Positions 1-7,258 of a stretch of 10,188 nt of DNA are shown piece by piece. Position 1 is the stretch's first letter, and each line of letters opens with the position of its first letter. The DNA comes from an uncultured Flavobacteriales bacterium (GTDB taxonomy: Bacteria; Bacteroidota; Bacteroidia; Palsa-965): positions 1-10,188 of the forward strand of contig CAMLEF010000150.1 in NCBI GenBank assembly GCA_946478675.1. The letters are read 5' to 3'. The notes beneath the pieces are model-generated. The model was not told the DNA's origin. It saw only the letters and a list, made by a program, of their open reading frames with translations, and searched no databases. The position numbers and the translations under genes were made by a program.

Positions 1-2049
1 GTAGCCATCACACAACCGACCGCGCTCACCGCATCTGCCTCTTCCACGCAAACCGGTTGTGTCAGCAGCGGAACAGCGACGGTCAATCCTTCCGGCGGTG
101 TCGGCAGCTACACGTACAGCTGGGCACCGAGCGGCGGCAACAGCGCAACCGCTACCAACCTCGGCGTTGGCACGTACACCTGCACGATCACCGACGGCAA
201 CAGCTGTTCGACGACAACTACTGCAACGGTAACGCTCGGCTCGCCGATCACAGTCAGCGCCACTGCAACTTCGATGACAACTTGTTCGGGCGCATCAACC
301 ACGCTTTCCGCATCCGGCGCTACTTCGTACAACTGGCAGCCCGGCAACTCTTCCGGAGCATCCATCAACGTGACACCGTCAACAACGACCACGTATACGC
401 TGATCGGCACCGACGGAGCGAACTGCGCGGATACGACGAACATCACGATCACGGTGAATACGAATCCGACAGTTTCCGCTTCCGCATCTTCCGCAACGAT
501 CTGCAACGGCGATAGCGTAACGCTGACGGCATCCGGCGCAAACACGTATTCCTGGCAACCGGCGAATCAATCCGGTTCTTCCATCACGGATTACCCGGCG
601 ACGACAACAACGTACACGCTCGTCGGCACCGACGGCAATGGTTGCACGGATACAGTGACCACGCAGGTAACCGTCAACCCGATTCCTTCGCTCACTGCTT
701 CTGCAAGCAGCACCACCAGCTGTTCGGGCAGCAACATTACGCTCACCTGTAACGGCGCCTCCAACTACACGTGGATGCCGGGCAACCTCAACGGTTCAAG
801 CGTAAACGTTGCGCCGACTTCTTCCACGACTTTCACCGTTGTCGGCTCCAACGCCGGCGGTTGTTCGGACACCACGACGATCGCCATCACGGTGAACCCG
901 CTACCGACGATTGCAGTCACCAGCGGCAACGATACGATCTGCTCCGGCAGCACGGCAACGATGACGGCATCCGGCGCGAACACCTGGAGTTGGTCGAGCG
1001 GCGGCACGAATGCGAGTGAAAACGTTTCACCGACGGCAACATCAACTTACACCGTCACCGGTACGGACGCAAATGGTTGCACCAGCACCGGAACATTTAC
1101 CGTTGTCGTCAATGCGCTGCCGACGGTTTCCGTAAGCGGTAACACGACACTTTGCAGCGGCGACAACACAACACTCACAGCAGCTGGCGCAACTTCTTAT
1201 TCGTGGAGCACCAGTGCTACCGGCACTTCCATCAACGTGGCGCCTTCTGCGACGACGACGTACAGCGTGACCGGCACCGATGTGAACGGTTGCCAGAACA
1301 CGTCGACCATTACCGTGACGGTGAATCCGCCGCCGGTTGCAGGCATCACCGGCAACACTTCTACCTGCATCGGATCACCGGTAACGCTCACCGGCAGCGG
1401 CAACGGCAGCTACAGCTGGAGCTCCGGCGGCAGCAGCAGCACCGAAATCGTTACGCCGTCGGCAACGACTACGTACTCGCTCATCGTTTCTGTCGGCAGC
1501 TGCGCGGATACGGCAACGTTTACTGTTACGGTGAATGCAGGACCGACCGCAGATGCAGGAGCAGACGCAACGATCATGTCCGGCTCTTCTGCAACACTCA
1601 GCGGCTCCGGCGGCACGAGCTACAGCTGGAGCCCTTCAACCGGGTTAAGCTGCACAAATTGCCAGTCGCCGGAAGCGTCGCCGACCGTCACTACCGTTTA
1701 CATTGTTACCGTCACGGATGCGAACGGATGTTCTTCAACGGATTCAGTGACCGTGTACGTCGACAACGGATGCGGACGTGATGTGTTCGTTCCGAATATT
1801 TTCTCGCCGAACGGTGACGGTCACAACGACCTTGCATTGGTATACGGCGGCTGCTGGAAATACTACAGCTTCACCATCTACGATCGCTGGGGCGAGATCG
1901 TCTTCCAGTCGACCGATCCGACCGAAGGATGGAACGGCTCCTACAAAGGCAAAGAGCTCGATCCTGCGGTGTTCGTGTACATCCTGAAAGGAACCTCGCT
2001 CACCGGCACCGAAGTCGATCAAAAAGGAAACATCACCCTCGTTAAATAA
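1..2049 (+). CDS. Large T9SS-exported surface protein with SprB-type and Ig/PKD-like repeats and type B sorting domain (5' partial)
   Basis: The frame is open from base 1, so the gene begins upstream; 682 residues are visible. Residues 1 to about 78 resemble a SprB repeat (pattern SGTATVNPSGGVGSYTYSWA followed by GTYTCTITDGNSC). Seven Ig/PKD-like repeats of about 71-76 residues follow, recognisable by a Cys near each start, a Y/W-S-W core, TTTYTV-like strands and a second Cys in the GCxxT position. The last ~90 residues are a CHU_C / gliding motility-associated C-terminal domain (VPNIFSPNGDGHND, YDRWGEIVF, ending GNITLVK), the signal of T9SS type B substrates. The family is exported by the T9SS and shown at the cell surface, often as adhesins such as SprB. 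The PorP/SprF gene 18 bases downstream is its likely dedicated export partner. There are no catalytic motifs in the visible part, so an adhesive or structural role is inferred. The ligand, and whether a catalytic domain lies upstream, are unknown. Confidence 0.93.
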   Translation, partial: VAITQPTALTASASSTQTGCVSSGTATVNPSGGVGSYTYSWAPSGGNSATATNLGVGTYTCTITDGNSCSTTTTATVTLGSPITVSATATSMTTCSGASTTLSASGATSYNWQPGNSSGASINVTPSTTTTYTLIGTDGANCADTTNITITVNTNPTVSASASSATICNGDSVTLTASGANTYSWQPANQSGSSITDYPATTTTYTLVGTDGNGCTDTVTTQVTVNPIPSLTASASSTTSCSGSNITLTCNGASNYTWMPGNLNGSSVNVAPTSSTTFTVVGSNAGGCSDTTTIAITVNPLPTIAVTSGNDTICSGSTATMTASGANTWSWSSGGTNASENVSPTATSTYTVTGTDANGCTSTGTFTVVVNALPTVSVSGNTTLCSGDNTTLTAAGATSYSWSTSATGTSINVAPSATTTYSVTGTDVNGCQNTSTITVTVNPPPVAGITGNTSTCIGSPVTLTGSGNGSYSWSSGGSSSTEIVTPSATTTYSLIVSVGSCADTATFTVTVNAGPTADAGADATIMSGSSATLSGSGGTSYSWSPSTGLSCTNCQSPEASPTVTTVYIVTVTDANGCSSTDSVTVYVDNGCGRDVFVPNIFSPNGDGHNDLALVYGGCWKYYSFTIYDRWGEIVFQSTDPTEGWNGSYKGKELDPAVFVYILKGTSLTGTEVDQKGNITLVK
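241..1764 (+). repeat. Seven tandem Ig/PKD-like protein repeats inside the surface protein gene
   Basis: Repeat units begin near 241, 466, 679, 898, 1114, 1327 and 1537, giving a period of about 210-225 bases. Units 1-6 each encode a Cys close to the N-terminal end (as in TCSG, ICNG, ICSG) and a second near the C-terminal end (GCTDT-like), suggesting one disulfide per module. Unit 7 lacks the first Cys, has AGADATIMSGSS instead, and carries a CTNC motif plus the final GC. The units are diverged at DNA level but share segments around ggcaccgacg and tccggcgc, so recombination between copies is plausible. This is a coding repeat array, not a CRISPR. Confidence 0.85.
1780..2046 (+). other. T9SS type B C-terminal sorting domain (CHU_C family) coding region
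   Basis: This is the terminal segment of the surface protein. It starts DVFVPNIFSPNGDGHND, continues through FTIYDRWGEIVFQS and GWNGSYKGKELDPAVFVYIL, and ends KGNITLVK just before TAA. This order is the diagnostic pattern of the gliding motility-associated C-terminal domain, which directs export through the type IX translocon. Type B signals usually depend on a PorP/SprF-like partner, matching the next gene. Confidence 0.93.
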
Positions 2050-2067
2050 TTCATAAAACAGAAAGAC

Positions 2068-3117
2068 ATGAAACGTTCGCTTCTCTATACGATCGCTGCC
2101 ACGGTTGCACTTTGCTTCCTGCAGCAGGGCGTCCATGCGCAGGACATCCACTACTCGATGTTCAACGAAACGCCGGTGATGCTGAATCCTGCACGCGCCG
2201 GTGTGCCGTTCGATTCGCGCGTGATTCTCAATTATAAAAACCAGTGGCAATCCGTTGCGTCGCCGTATCGCACGATGGCGGTGAGCGGTGATTTCGCCAT
2301 TGGCAAAAAGAAGAATAAAAAAACCTACCTCGGTCTCGGACTGAATGTGTTCAACGACAAAGCCGGTGACGTCGGCATGAAAACGACGCAGGTAGGCTTG
2401 TCACTCGCAGGCGTTCTCGTGCCCGACGATCACAACAAGATCTCCCTCGGGCTCATGGGCGGTTATCTCATGCGCGGCCTTGCAGGAACGAACCAGCAAT
2501 GGGGCGAGCAGTACGACGGCTCTTCGTTCAACAGCGCATTGCCGACCGGAGAAAGCAGCACGTTCCAGAATTTCGGCGTGCTCGATGCCGGCGCAGGCAT
2601 CAACTGGTATTACGGCAAAGGCGACAAATACATGACCGCCAACGACGGACTCAAGCTCGACATCGGTGTAGCCATGTTCCATCCGCAGTCGCCGAAGTAT
2701 TCGTTCTACAATGATGCGAATGGAAAACTCTATCCGAAAACCGTAGCGCATGCCTGGGCGTCGATCGGAACGGGCAACAGCAATCTCTGCATCGAGCCGT
2801 CGCTGCTGTTCGTGGCGCAGGGCCCGCAGAAAGAAATAACGCCGGGCGTGAATCTGAAATATCTCGCAGTCGAAGGATCGCGTTACACCGGTCGCAAGAA
2901 AGCTTCCGCATTTTCCATCGGCGCTTATTACCGCGCGAAAGACGCTTTTATTCTTTCGACGATGTTCGAATATTCGAATTACGCCGCAGGTTTCAGCTAC
3001 GATCTCAACACGTCGACGCTCAAAGCGGCCAGCCACGCGCGCGGCGGCATGGAAGTTTTCCTGCGCTTCGTTTTCCCGAACCCGTTCGGCGGACAAGCCA
3101 GCCAATCACTCATCTGA
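2068..3117 (+). CDS. PorP/SprF family type IX secretion system outer-membrane protein
   Basis: 349 residues, the usual size for the family. A signal peptide covers residues 1-24 (hydrophobic core YTIAATVALCF, cleavage at VHA|QD). The mature start QDIHYSMFNETPVMLNPARAG, followed by NYKNQWQSVASPYRT, is the family signature. Later hallmarks are GLGLNVFNDKAGDVG, SLGLMGGYL, a GAGINWYY strand, GVAMFHPQSPKYSF, and near the end AGFSYDLNTSTLKAASHARG GMEVFLRFVF. Alternating hydrophobic strands fit an outer-membrane beta-barrel. In Flavobacterium johnsoniae SprF is needed for secretion of its neighbour SprB; by analogy this protein should serve the type B substrate encoded 18 bases upstream, and the two are probably co-transcribed. 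Its stop overlaps the next start by one base (TGATG), suggesting translational coupling. No Shine-Dalgarno sequence is visible, which is normal in this phylum. Which paralogue this is cannot be decided from sequence alone. Confidence 0.95.
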   Translation: MKRSLLYTIAATVALCFLQQGVHAQDIHYSMFNETPVMLNPARAGVPFDSRVILNYKNQWQSVASPYRTMAVSGDFAIGKKKNKKTYLGLGLNVFNDKAGDVGMKTTQVGLSLAGVLVPDDHNKISLGLMGGYLMRGLAGTNQQWGEQYDGSSFNSALPTGESSTFQNFGVLDAGAGINWYYGKGDKYMTANDGLKLDIGVAMFHPQSPKYSFYNDANGKLYPKTVAHAWASIGTGNSNLCIEPSLLFVAQGPQKEITPGVNLKYLAVEGSRYTGRKKASAFSIGAYYRAKDAFILSTMFEYSNYAAGFSYDLNTSTLKAASHARGGMEVFLRFVFPNPFGGQASQSLI

Positions 3118-4664
3118 TGAAATTCAACACCTGGTTTCTTCCGGCAATCTTCCTGCTGGCGGGCACGTCGCTCGCTGCGCAGGAAGATTCCGTGAAGGTG
3201 ACGATCACCAATCTCGGCGCCGATGTCAACTCCGCTTACGATGAGTACACGCCGGTCATCGCAGCCGACGGCAGCATCATGCTCTTCACTTCGCGTCGCC
3301 CGTTTACGGAGAAAGAAGTGAAGAAAGGCAAAGAGAGCAAGGAGACGATCTATCTCTCGCGGAACGCCAACGGAAAATGGGATGCGGCTTCCGCGCTCGG
3401 CGCACCGATCAACGTTGACGGGCGACACACGTCGGTGCTCGGTCTTTCGAACGACGGGCAACGCATGCTCATCTACCGCGACGATGCGAACGGCAACGGC
3501 AACATCTGGGAATCGCATCTCGACGGGATTGCCTGGTCGCAACCGGAATTGCTGCCGTCGCCTGTGAATTCGCCGTATCACGAATCGACGGCCAGCTATT
3601 CGCCCGATGGAAGAACATTGTATTTCGTGAGCGATCGTCCCGGCGGATTGGGTGGCCGCGACATCTGGATCAGCACGCGCGCTGCGGACGGAAGCTGGAG
3701 CGAGCCGGTGAACCCGGGCGCTGCCGTCAACACCGCGCAGGATGAAGAAGGCGTTTTCATTCATCCCGACGGCGTGACGCTTTATTTTTCTTCGAAAGGC
3801 AGGAGCGGCGCCGGCGGTTATGACGTCTTCAAATCCGTTCGCGTGAACGGTATGTGGACGACGGCGAAAAATCTCGGCAGCCCGATCAACACCAGCGGCG
3901 ACGATTTATTTTTCGTGATCACGGCCAGCGGCAAAAAAGCGTACTACAGCTGCAACGCACAAGCCGACAGCAAAGGCAAACGCGACCTGTACGAGATCAC
4001 GTTCACGCCGGTCGACAAAACCGTTGCTGACCGCGGACCAAAGCTGACGCTGCTGAAAGGATTGGTGCTCGATTCGCTTACGCATCAGCCCGTGCAGGCG
4101 AAGATCAGCGTATTCGACAACGAGAAGAACACGCTGGTGGCGGAAGTGAATTCGAACAGCGCGAGCGGGCAATACCTCGTGTCGCTTCCTTCGGGCACGA
4201 ATTACAACATCACCGTTTCGGCGCCGGGTTATCTTTTTCATTCGGAGAACTTCAACATTCCGGATACCGCTTCGTATCGCGAAGTGAAAAAAGATTTCAT
4301 CATGCAGAAGATCGAAGTCGGCAACACGATGGTGCTGAATAATATTTTCTTCGATTACGACAAAGCGACGCTGCGGCCGGAATCATTCGCCGAGCTGAAC
4401 AACCTCGTAAAATTGATGAAAGAAAACCCGACGTTGGAAATCGAGATCTCCGGGCACACCGACAATCGCGGCTCGGCGGATTACAACAAGCGGCTGTCGA
4501 ATGATCGTGCGAAGGCGGTGGTCGATTATCTCGTGTCGCAAGGAATTACGGCGTCGCGGCTGCGTTATGCCGGTTATGGTTTCGAGCGTCCCCTCGCACC
4601 GAACACCAGCGAAGCGAACATGCAGCTGAACCGTCGCGTGGAGTTTAAAGTGCTGAAGAAGTAA
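3117..4664 (+). CDS. Secreted PD40 beta-propeller / CarboxypepD_reg-like / OmpA protein (PorE-like cell-wall anchor)
   Basis: 515 residues. Signal peptide 1-21 (core FLPAIFLLAGTSLAA), with no lipobox Cys. Five PD40 (WD40-like) blades lie at about residues 43-60, 105-131, 155-186, 209-240 and 262-295; the third and fourth show SPDGRTLYFVSDRPGGLGGRD and HPDGVTLYFSSKGRSGAGGYD. A carboxypeptidase-regulatory-like beta-sandwich (KGLVLDSLTHQPVQAKISVF) spans about 312-385. The OmpA C-terminal domain spans about 403-515 with FFDYDKATLRPES, GHTDNRG and LSNDRA; Asp449 and Arg464 sit at the positions that bind diaminopimelate in peptidoglycan. The order propeller-CRD-OmpA matches PorE of the Porphyromonas gingivalis T9SS, but the TPR region at the PorE N-terminus is absent. 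Expected location is the periplasm, linking an outer-membrane partner to peptidoglycan. The start overlaps the PorP/SprF stop by one base, so the two are probably made in step. A specific partnership with that protein is inferred. Confidence 0.93.
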   Translation: MKFNTWFLPAIFLLAGTSLAAQEDSVKVTITNLGADVNSAYDEYTPVIAADGSIMLFTSRRPFTEKEVKKGKESKETIYLSRNANGKWDAASALGAPINVDGRHTSVLGLSNDGQRMLIYRDDANGNGNIWESHLDGIAWSQPELLPSPVNSPYHESTASYSPDGRTLYFVSDRPGGLGGRDIWISTRAADGSWSEPVNPGAAVNTAQDEEGVFIHPDGVTLYFSSKGRSGAGGYDVFKSVRVNGMWTTAKNLGSPINTSGDDLFFVITASGKKAYYSCNAQADSKGKRDLYEITFTPVDKTVADRGPKLTLLKGLVLDSLTHQPVQAKISVFDNEKNTLVAEVNSNSASGQYLVSLPSGTNYNITVSAPGYLFHSENFNIPDTASYREVKKDFIMQKIEVGNTMVLNNIFFDYDKATLRPESFAELNNLVKLMKENPTLEIEISGHTDNRGSADYNKRLSNDRAKAVVDYLVSQGITASRLRYAGYGFERPLAPNTSEANMQLNRRVEFKVLKK

Positions 4665-4688
4665 TTCTCTTTCGCAGTACATTCGGGC

Positions 4689-5228
4689 ATGGCTTCACGC
4701 ACCATCGCTTGTATTCTATTCCTGCTCCTGGCAAGCCTGGCAGAAGAAGGTTGTCATGCAGATTCCCGGAAAAAACAAGCGCACTGCGATTCATGCATAG
4801 CATTGCAGGAAGTTATTCCGCCGGTTGCTGCTATTGCACGCATTTCGTATTCCAGGCCAATAGCGATCGAATTTTTCAACTGGATCCATCATTTCAACCG
4901 GAAACAACAAAAGCCGGAAAAGCGAAACATGACAAACCAGGAACGCTACCGGCTATTGGAGCAATGGGGAATGTATTCCGATATGAAGCCGCTGCTTATC
5001 CGAAATGATGTCACGATCATCGACACAGCATTCAGCGATACGCTCGTGACCTTTGAATCGGGTGCCGAGCACTACACGATTGATCTGCGTCCTTACCGGG
5101 TGCGCGACGGTGTGGTTTTATTTCAGCCGGGTAAAAAACCGGTATTCTGGAGCGATCGTTCGTTGGGATTCTGCTGCGATGTCGAAGAATCGTTCTGGAG
5201 CTATTTCGACAGGAAAAGGCAAAAGTGA
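4689..5228 (+). CDS. Small secreted protein of unknown function
   Basis: 179 residues that I do not recognise. Residues 1 to about 24 form a signal peptide (TIACILFLLLASLAEEGCHA, cleavage probably at CHA|DS). A Cys at 22 is preceded by EEG, which is a poor lipobox. The mature part is charged and carries four more Cys: HCDSC near 32-36 and FCC near 161-163. The segment from about 80 (MTNQERYRLLEQWGMYSD) is helical-looking; the rest seems beta-rich (TLVTFESGAEHYTIDLRPYR). The start at 4689 is chosen because it yields the signal peptide; it lies 24 bases after the OmpA-family stop, so read-through from the T9SS operon is likely. GC over 4741-5040 is about 46% by hand count, clearly below the genes around it, which suggests recent acquisition or weak selection. 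Its stop faces the stop of the minus-strand fibronectin gene across only 10 bases. Role unknown. Confidence 0.68.
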   Translation: MASRTIACILFLLLASLAEEGCHADSRKKQAHCDSCIALQEVIPPVAAIARISYSRPIAIEFFNWIHHFNRKQQKPEKRNMTNQERYRLLEQWGMYSDMKPLLIRNDVTIIDTAFSDTLVTFESGAEHYTIDLRPYRVRDGVVLFQPGKKPVFWSDRSLGFCCDVEESFWSYFDRKRQK

Positions 5229-5238
5229 TCAGCAGCTT

Positions 5239-7257
5239 TCAGAACACCACCGACACTGCCACGAGCTTCGTTTCCGAACCGTTTTTCAAAATCGCTTTCA
5301 CGCGGTATTCGTAAACGTTCCCGGGATACGCTTCTTTGTCGATGAAAGATGTTGTTGTTGCATTCACCGTTTTCCAGCTCCGTATCGGCTCGCCTTTTTT
5401 CGCTTTATAGATCACGTAGCGATCGACATTGGCCGCCGGTTGCCAGGACAAACGGATCTCACGCTTTTCGAAATCCGGAGTGGCGGAAAAATGCTGCAGC
5501 GCTGGATACACCTGCGGCTGGAATACGATCGTCGGAAAGTTGCAACGCGATTCGTTTCCGCTGCTGTCGGTAACGATCAGCGAATAAGAATAGGTTTGTC
5601 CCGGCACGAGAACATGATCCGAAAAATGTGACAGCGTATCATCGCCGCGCCAGCAACCGAGCACGACGCCATCGTTGCGCTTCAATTCTACACAGCTCAC
5701 ATCCTCGCTGCTGCTGTTGATCCAGGCGAGCGCAATCGTGGAATCGGAATGCGAGATCGAACGCACCAGCGGCGGCACAGGCGGAATTTTATCGGGCCGT
5801 CGAACGCGACAGGGAGATGAAAGCGCAGAATTGTTGTACAGCTTGTCGACGCTCTTCACGGAATAATACACCTGCCGCGTCAGTGTTTGCAGCGTTACCG
5901 TATCTGTGAAAGCAGTTACGCGCAGCACCGAATCGCTGACTTCGATCCATTCTTCCCGCAGATCATTGCAGCGAAAAACGCGATAGCCTTTCAGGTCGTC
6001 CGCGATCACATTTTTCCACGACAGCTGTACAATACCGTTTGTATCGATAATTGCAGTGATGTTTTGCGGAACAGGCGGCGGAACGTCATCGATGAGCTGA
6101 AAAAAATATGGATACGAAAAAGCCGTGTCATTATCCACGCTGATGGCGCCGAGCAGATAATAATTCGCAAACGAAGGTTGATCGTCAATGCAAGCGCGCG
6201 TCATTGAAGGGAAATTTTTCACGAGCGTATATTCCGCATCCGATCTTTTACTGCGAGAAAGACAAAACTGTTTTACTTGTCTGTCCGCAACCGAATCCGG
6301 CAAATGCCATTGCAACGAAACGGATTTGTTGTCGCTTGAAAACAGCGTATCGATCACCGGCGTTGCGAGCCATTCCGGCTTTCCTTTTCCTTTCACCGCA
6401 ACGGAAGGCGGGCCATCGATCCCGAAGAAAGAATAGCCGCGTACGCGATACCAATACGTTTTTCCATTCTGCGGAAACGTATCGCGATACACGAGCATGC
6501 TTTTATCTTTCTCGTAATTGGAAACAGCAAAAACCAGCAGCGTCGCATTCACGCGTGAGAAATGCAGACTGTCGTCAGAACGCTCGATGATATAACCGGC
6601 GAAAGACGCGCGTGTCGATGCCGCTTCGAAGGAAATTGTTGCCGTTTTATTTTTGAATTCGCCGCCTGGTTTCGGTGGAACAGGCAACACGGAAATTTTC
6701 CCGTCGGTAAAAACCAATCCGCTGTTTGCCGTTCCCGCAACGGTGATGCGATACACGTAGCTCTTGCCTGCCTGCGCCGTTCGATCAGAGAAATATAAGC
6801 CTTCTGCCTTCGCAGTGGCAGCAGAAAGATCCGCCGCTTTCAGCGCCAGCCCGAACTGCAGCTGCTCTTCCGTTCCTTTTTTCGGTGCGCCGTACAAAGC
6901 TTCAAACACCAGCGCATTCGCAGGATCCGCACGCATCAGTCTTTTCCAGGTCGTGTCCTTCTCTGCAAGAGGAACAATCGTGGCGAGCCATTCCCCTTTC
7001 GATCCCGGCGTATCGAAGTATTGCTCGTTCGTCCAGCGTTCGATCGTGTAGCCTTTCTGAGCGCCTGCCTTCCACGTCGCTGCGTCTTTCGGCACCCAGC
7101 GCAACAATACACTATCGTTCGTTGTGAAACTTTGGATCAGGATCGTGGATTGTGCATGCAGATGAAATGGTAGCCAAAGAAGAACCACGGAGACACGGAG
7201 ACACAGAGATAAAACTCCGTGCCTCCGTGTCTCCGTGGTATTTATTTTTTCGCGCAT
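5239..7257 (-). CDS. Secreted protein with about six tandem fibronectin type III modules; signal peptide partly encoded by a palindromic repeat
   Basis: 672 residues. The signal peptide ends at HLHA|QS (residues 32-37). Fibronectin III-like modules can be placed at about 38-192, 195-290, 298-392, 393-486, 491-585 and 586-672, judged by recurring strand pairs such as TYWYRVRGYSFFG, VYYSVKSVDKLYNNSA, TYSYSLIVTDSSGNES and VYEYRVKAILKNGS, with Pro-rich linkers (DVPPPVP, KIPPVPP). The first module is long, with a helical, Ala-rich insertion at about 104-155 (ALVFEALYG, LQFGLALKAADLS). No enzyme motif or T9SS sorting domain is visible; the protein ends within a fibronectin strand. The start at 7257 is the only one giving a complete signal peptide, and it follows the upstream gene's TAA by one base (TAATATG), so translation is probably coupled. 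Residues 7-25 are encoded by the inverted repeat at 7184-7239. Periplasmic or surface-associated binding roles are possible; none is shown. Confidence 0.88.
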   Translation of the reverse strand: MREKINTTETRRHGVLSLCLRVSVVLLWLPFHLHAQSTILIQSFTTNDSVLLRWVPKDAATWKAGAQKGYTIERWTNEQYFDTPGSKGEWLATIVPLAEKDTTWKRLMRADPANALVFEALYGAPKKGTEEQLQFGLALKAADLSAATAKAEGLYFSDRTAQAGKSYVYRITVAGTANSGLVFTDGKISVLPVPPKPGGEFKNKTATISFEAASTRASFAGYIIERSDDSLHFSRVNATLLVFAVSNYEKDKSMLVYRDTFPQNGKTYWYRVRGYSFFGIDGPPSVAVKGKGKPEWLATPVIDTLFSSDNKSVSLQWHLPDSVADRQVKQFCLSRSKRSDAEYTLVKNFPSMTRACIDDQPSFANYYLLGAISVDNDTAFSYPYFFQLIDDVPPPVPQNITAIIDTNGIVQLSWKNVIADDLKGYRVFRCNDLREEWIEVSDSVLRVTAFTDTVTLQTLTRQVYYSVKSVDKLYNNSALSSPCRVRRPDKIPPVPPLVRSISHSDSTIALAWINSSSEDVSCVELKRNDGVVLGCWRGDDTLSHFSDHVLVPGQTYSYSLIVTDSSGNESRCNFPTIVFQPQVYPALQHFSATPDFEKREIRLSWQPAANVDRYVIYKAKKGEPIRSWKTVNATTTSFIDKEAYPGNVYEYRVKAILKNGSETKLVAVSVVF
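7184..7239. repeat. Palindromic repeat with 25-base arms of octamer units, inside the start of the fibronectin gene
   Basis: The left arm 7184-7208 and right arm 7215-7239 are inverted copies matching at 23 of 25 positions, around a 6-base loop (ataaaa). Each arm consists of three octamers: cacggaga, cacggaga, cacagaga on the left, and ctccgtgc, ctccgtgt, ctccgtgg on the right. Both mismatches (7201/7222 and 7205/7218) are A-C on the plus strand and G-U on the minus strand, so a minus-strand transcript could form 25 continuous pairs. Its minus-strand translation (TTETRRHG then SLCLRVSVV) resembles short peptides I recall at the ends of hypothetical proteins in many environmental bacterial genomes, pointing to a dispersed intergenic repeat; this is memory, not a search. 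No second copy occurs in this window. Confidence 0.85.
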
Positions 7258-7258
7258 A

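Noticed and set aside
241..1764. Periodic repeats as a possible CRISPR array
   Set aside because: The period is about 210-225 bases, units are diverged, and the frame encodes Ig/PKD-like modules throughout.
2401..3105. Long minus-strand open frame opposite the PorP/SprF gene (234 codons)
   Set aside because: It is fully inside a gene with clear family signatures; the predicted protein is Arg/Glu/Val-rich without motifs or signal peptide, as expected for an antisense frame in GC-rich DNA.
2997..3764. Minus-strand open frame of 255 codons spanning the PorP/SprF-OmpA junction
   Set aside because: Shadow of two well-supported genes; low-complexity Arg-rich product with no recognisable domain.
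4689..4760. Lipoprotein signal in the small secreted protein (Cys22)
   Set aside because: The residues before the Cys are EEG rather than the hydrophobic/small residues of a lipobox; an ordinary signal peptide cleaved after CHA is more likely.
4709..5008. Overlapping plus-strand frame of 99 codons in the small secreted protein gene
   Set aside because: It has no signal peptide or domain and competes with the 179-codon frame, which has a good signal peptide and a start just after the upstream gene.
5229..5238. Bidirectional terminator between the convergent genes
   Set aside because: Only 10 bases separate the stops, and I see no stem-loop with a T-run in or next to them.
5239..5330. T9SS type A or B sorting domain at the C-terminus of the fibronectin protein
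   Set aside because: The end (VYEYRVKAILKNGSETKLVA) reads as the last strands of a fibronectin module; sorting-domain motifs are absent.
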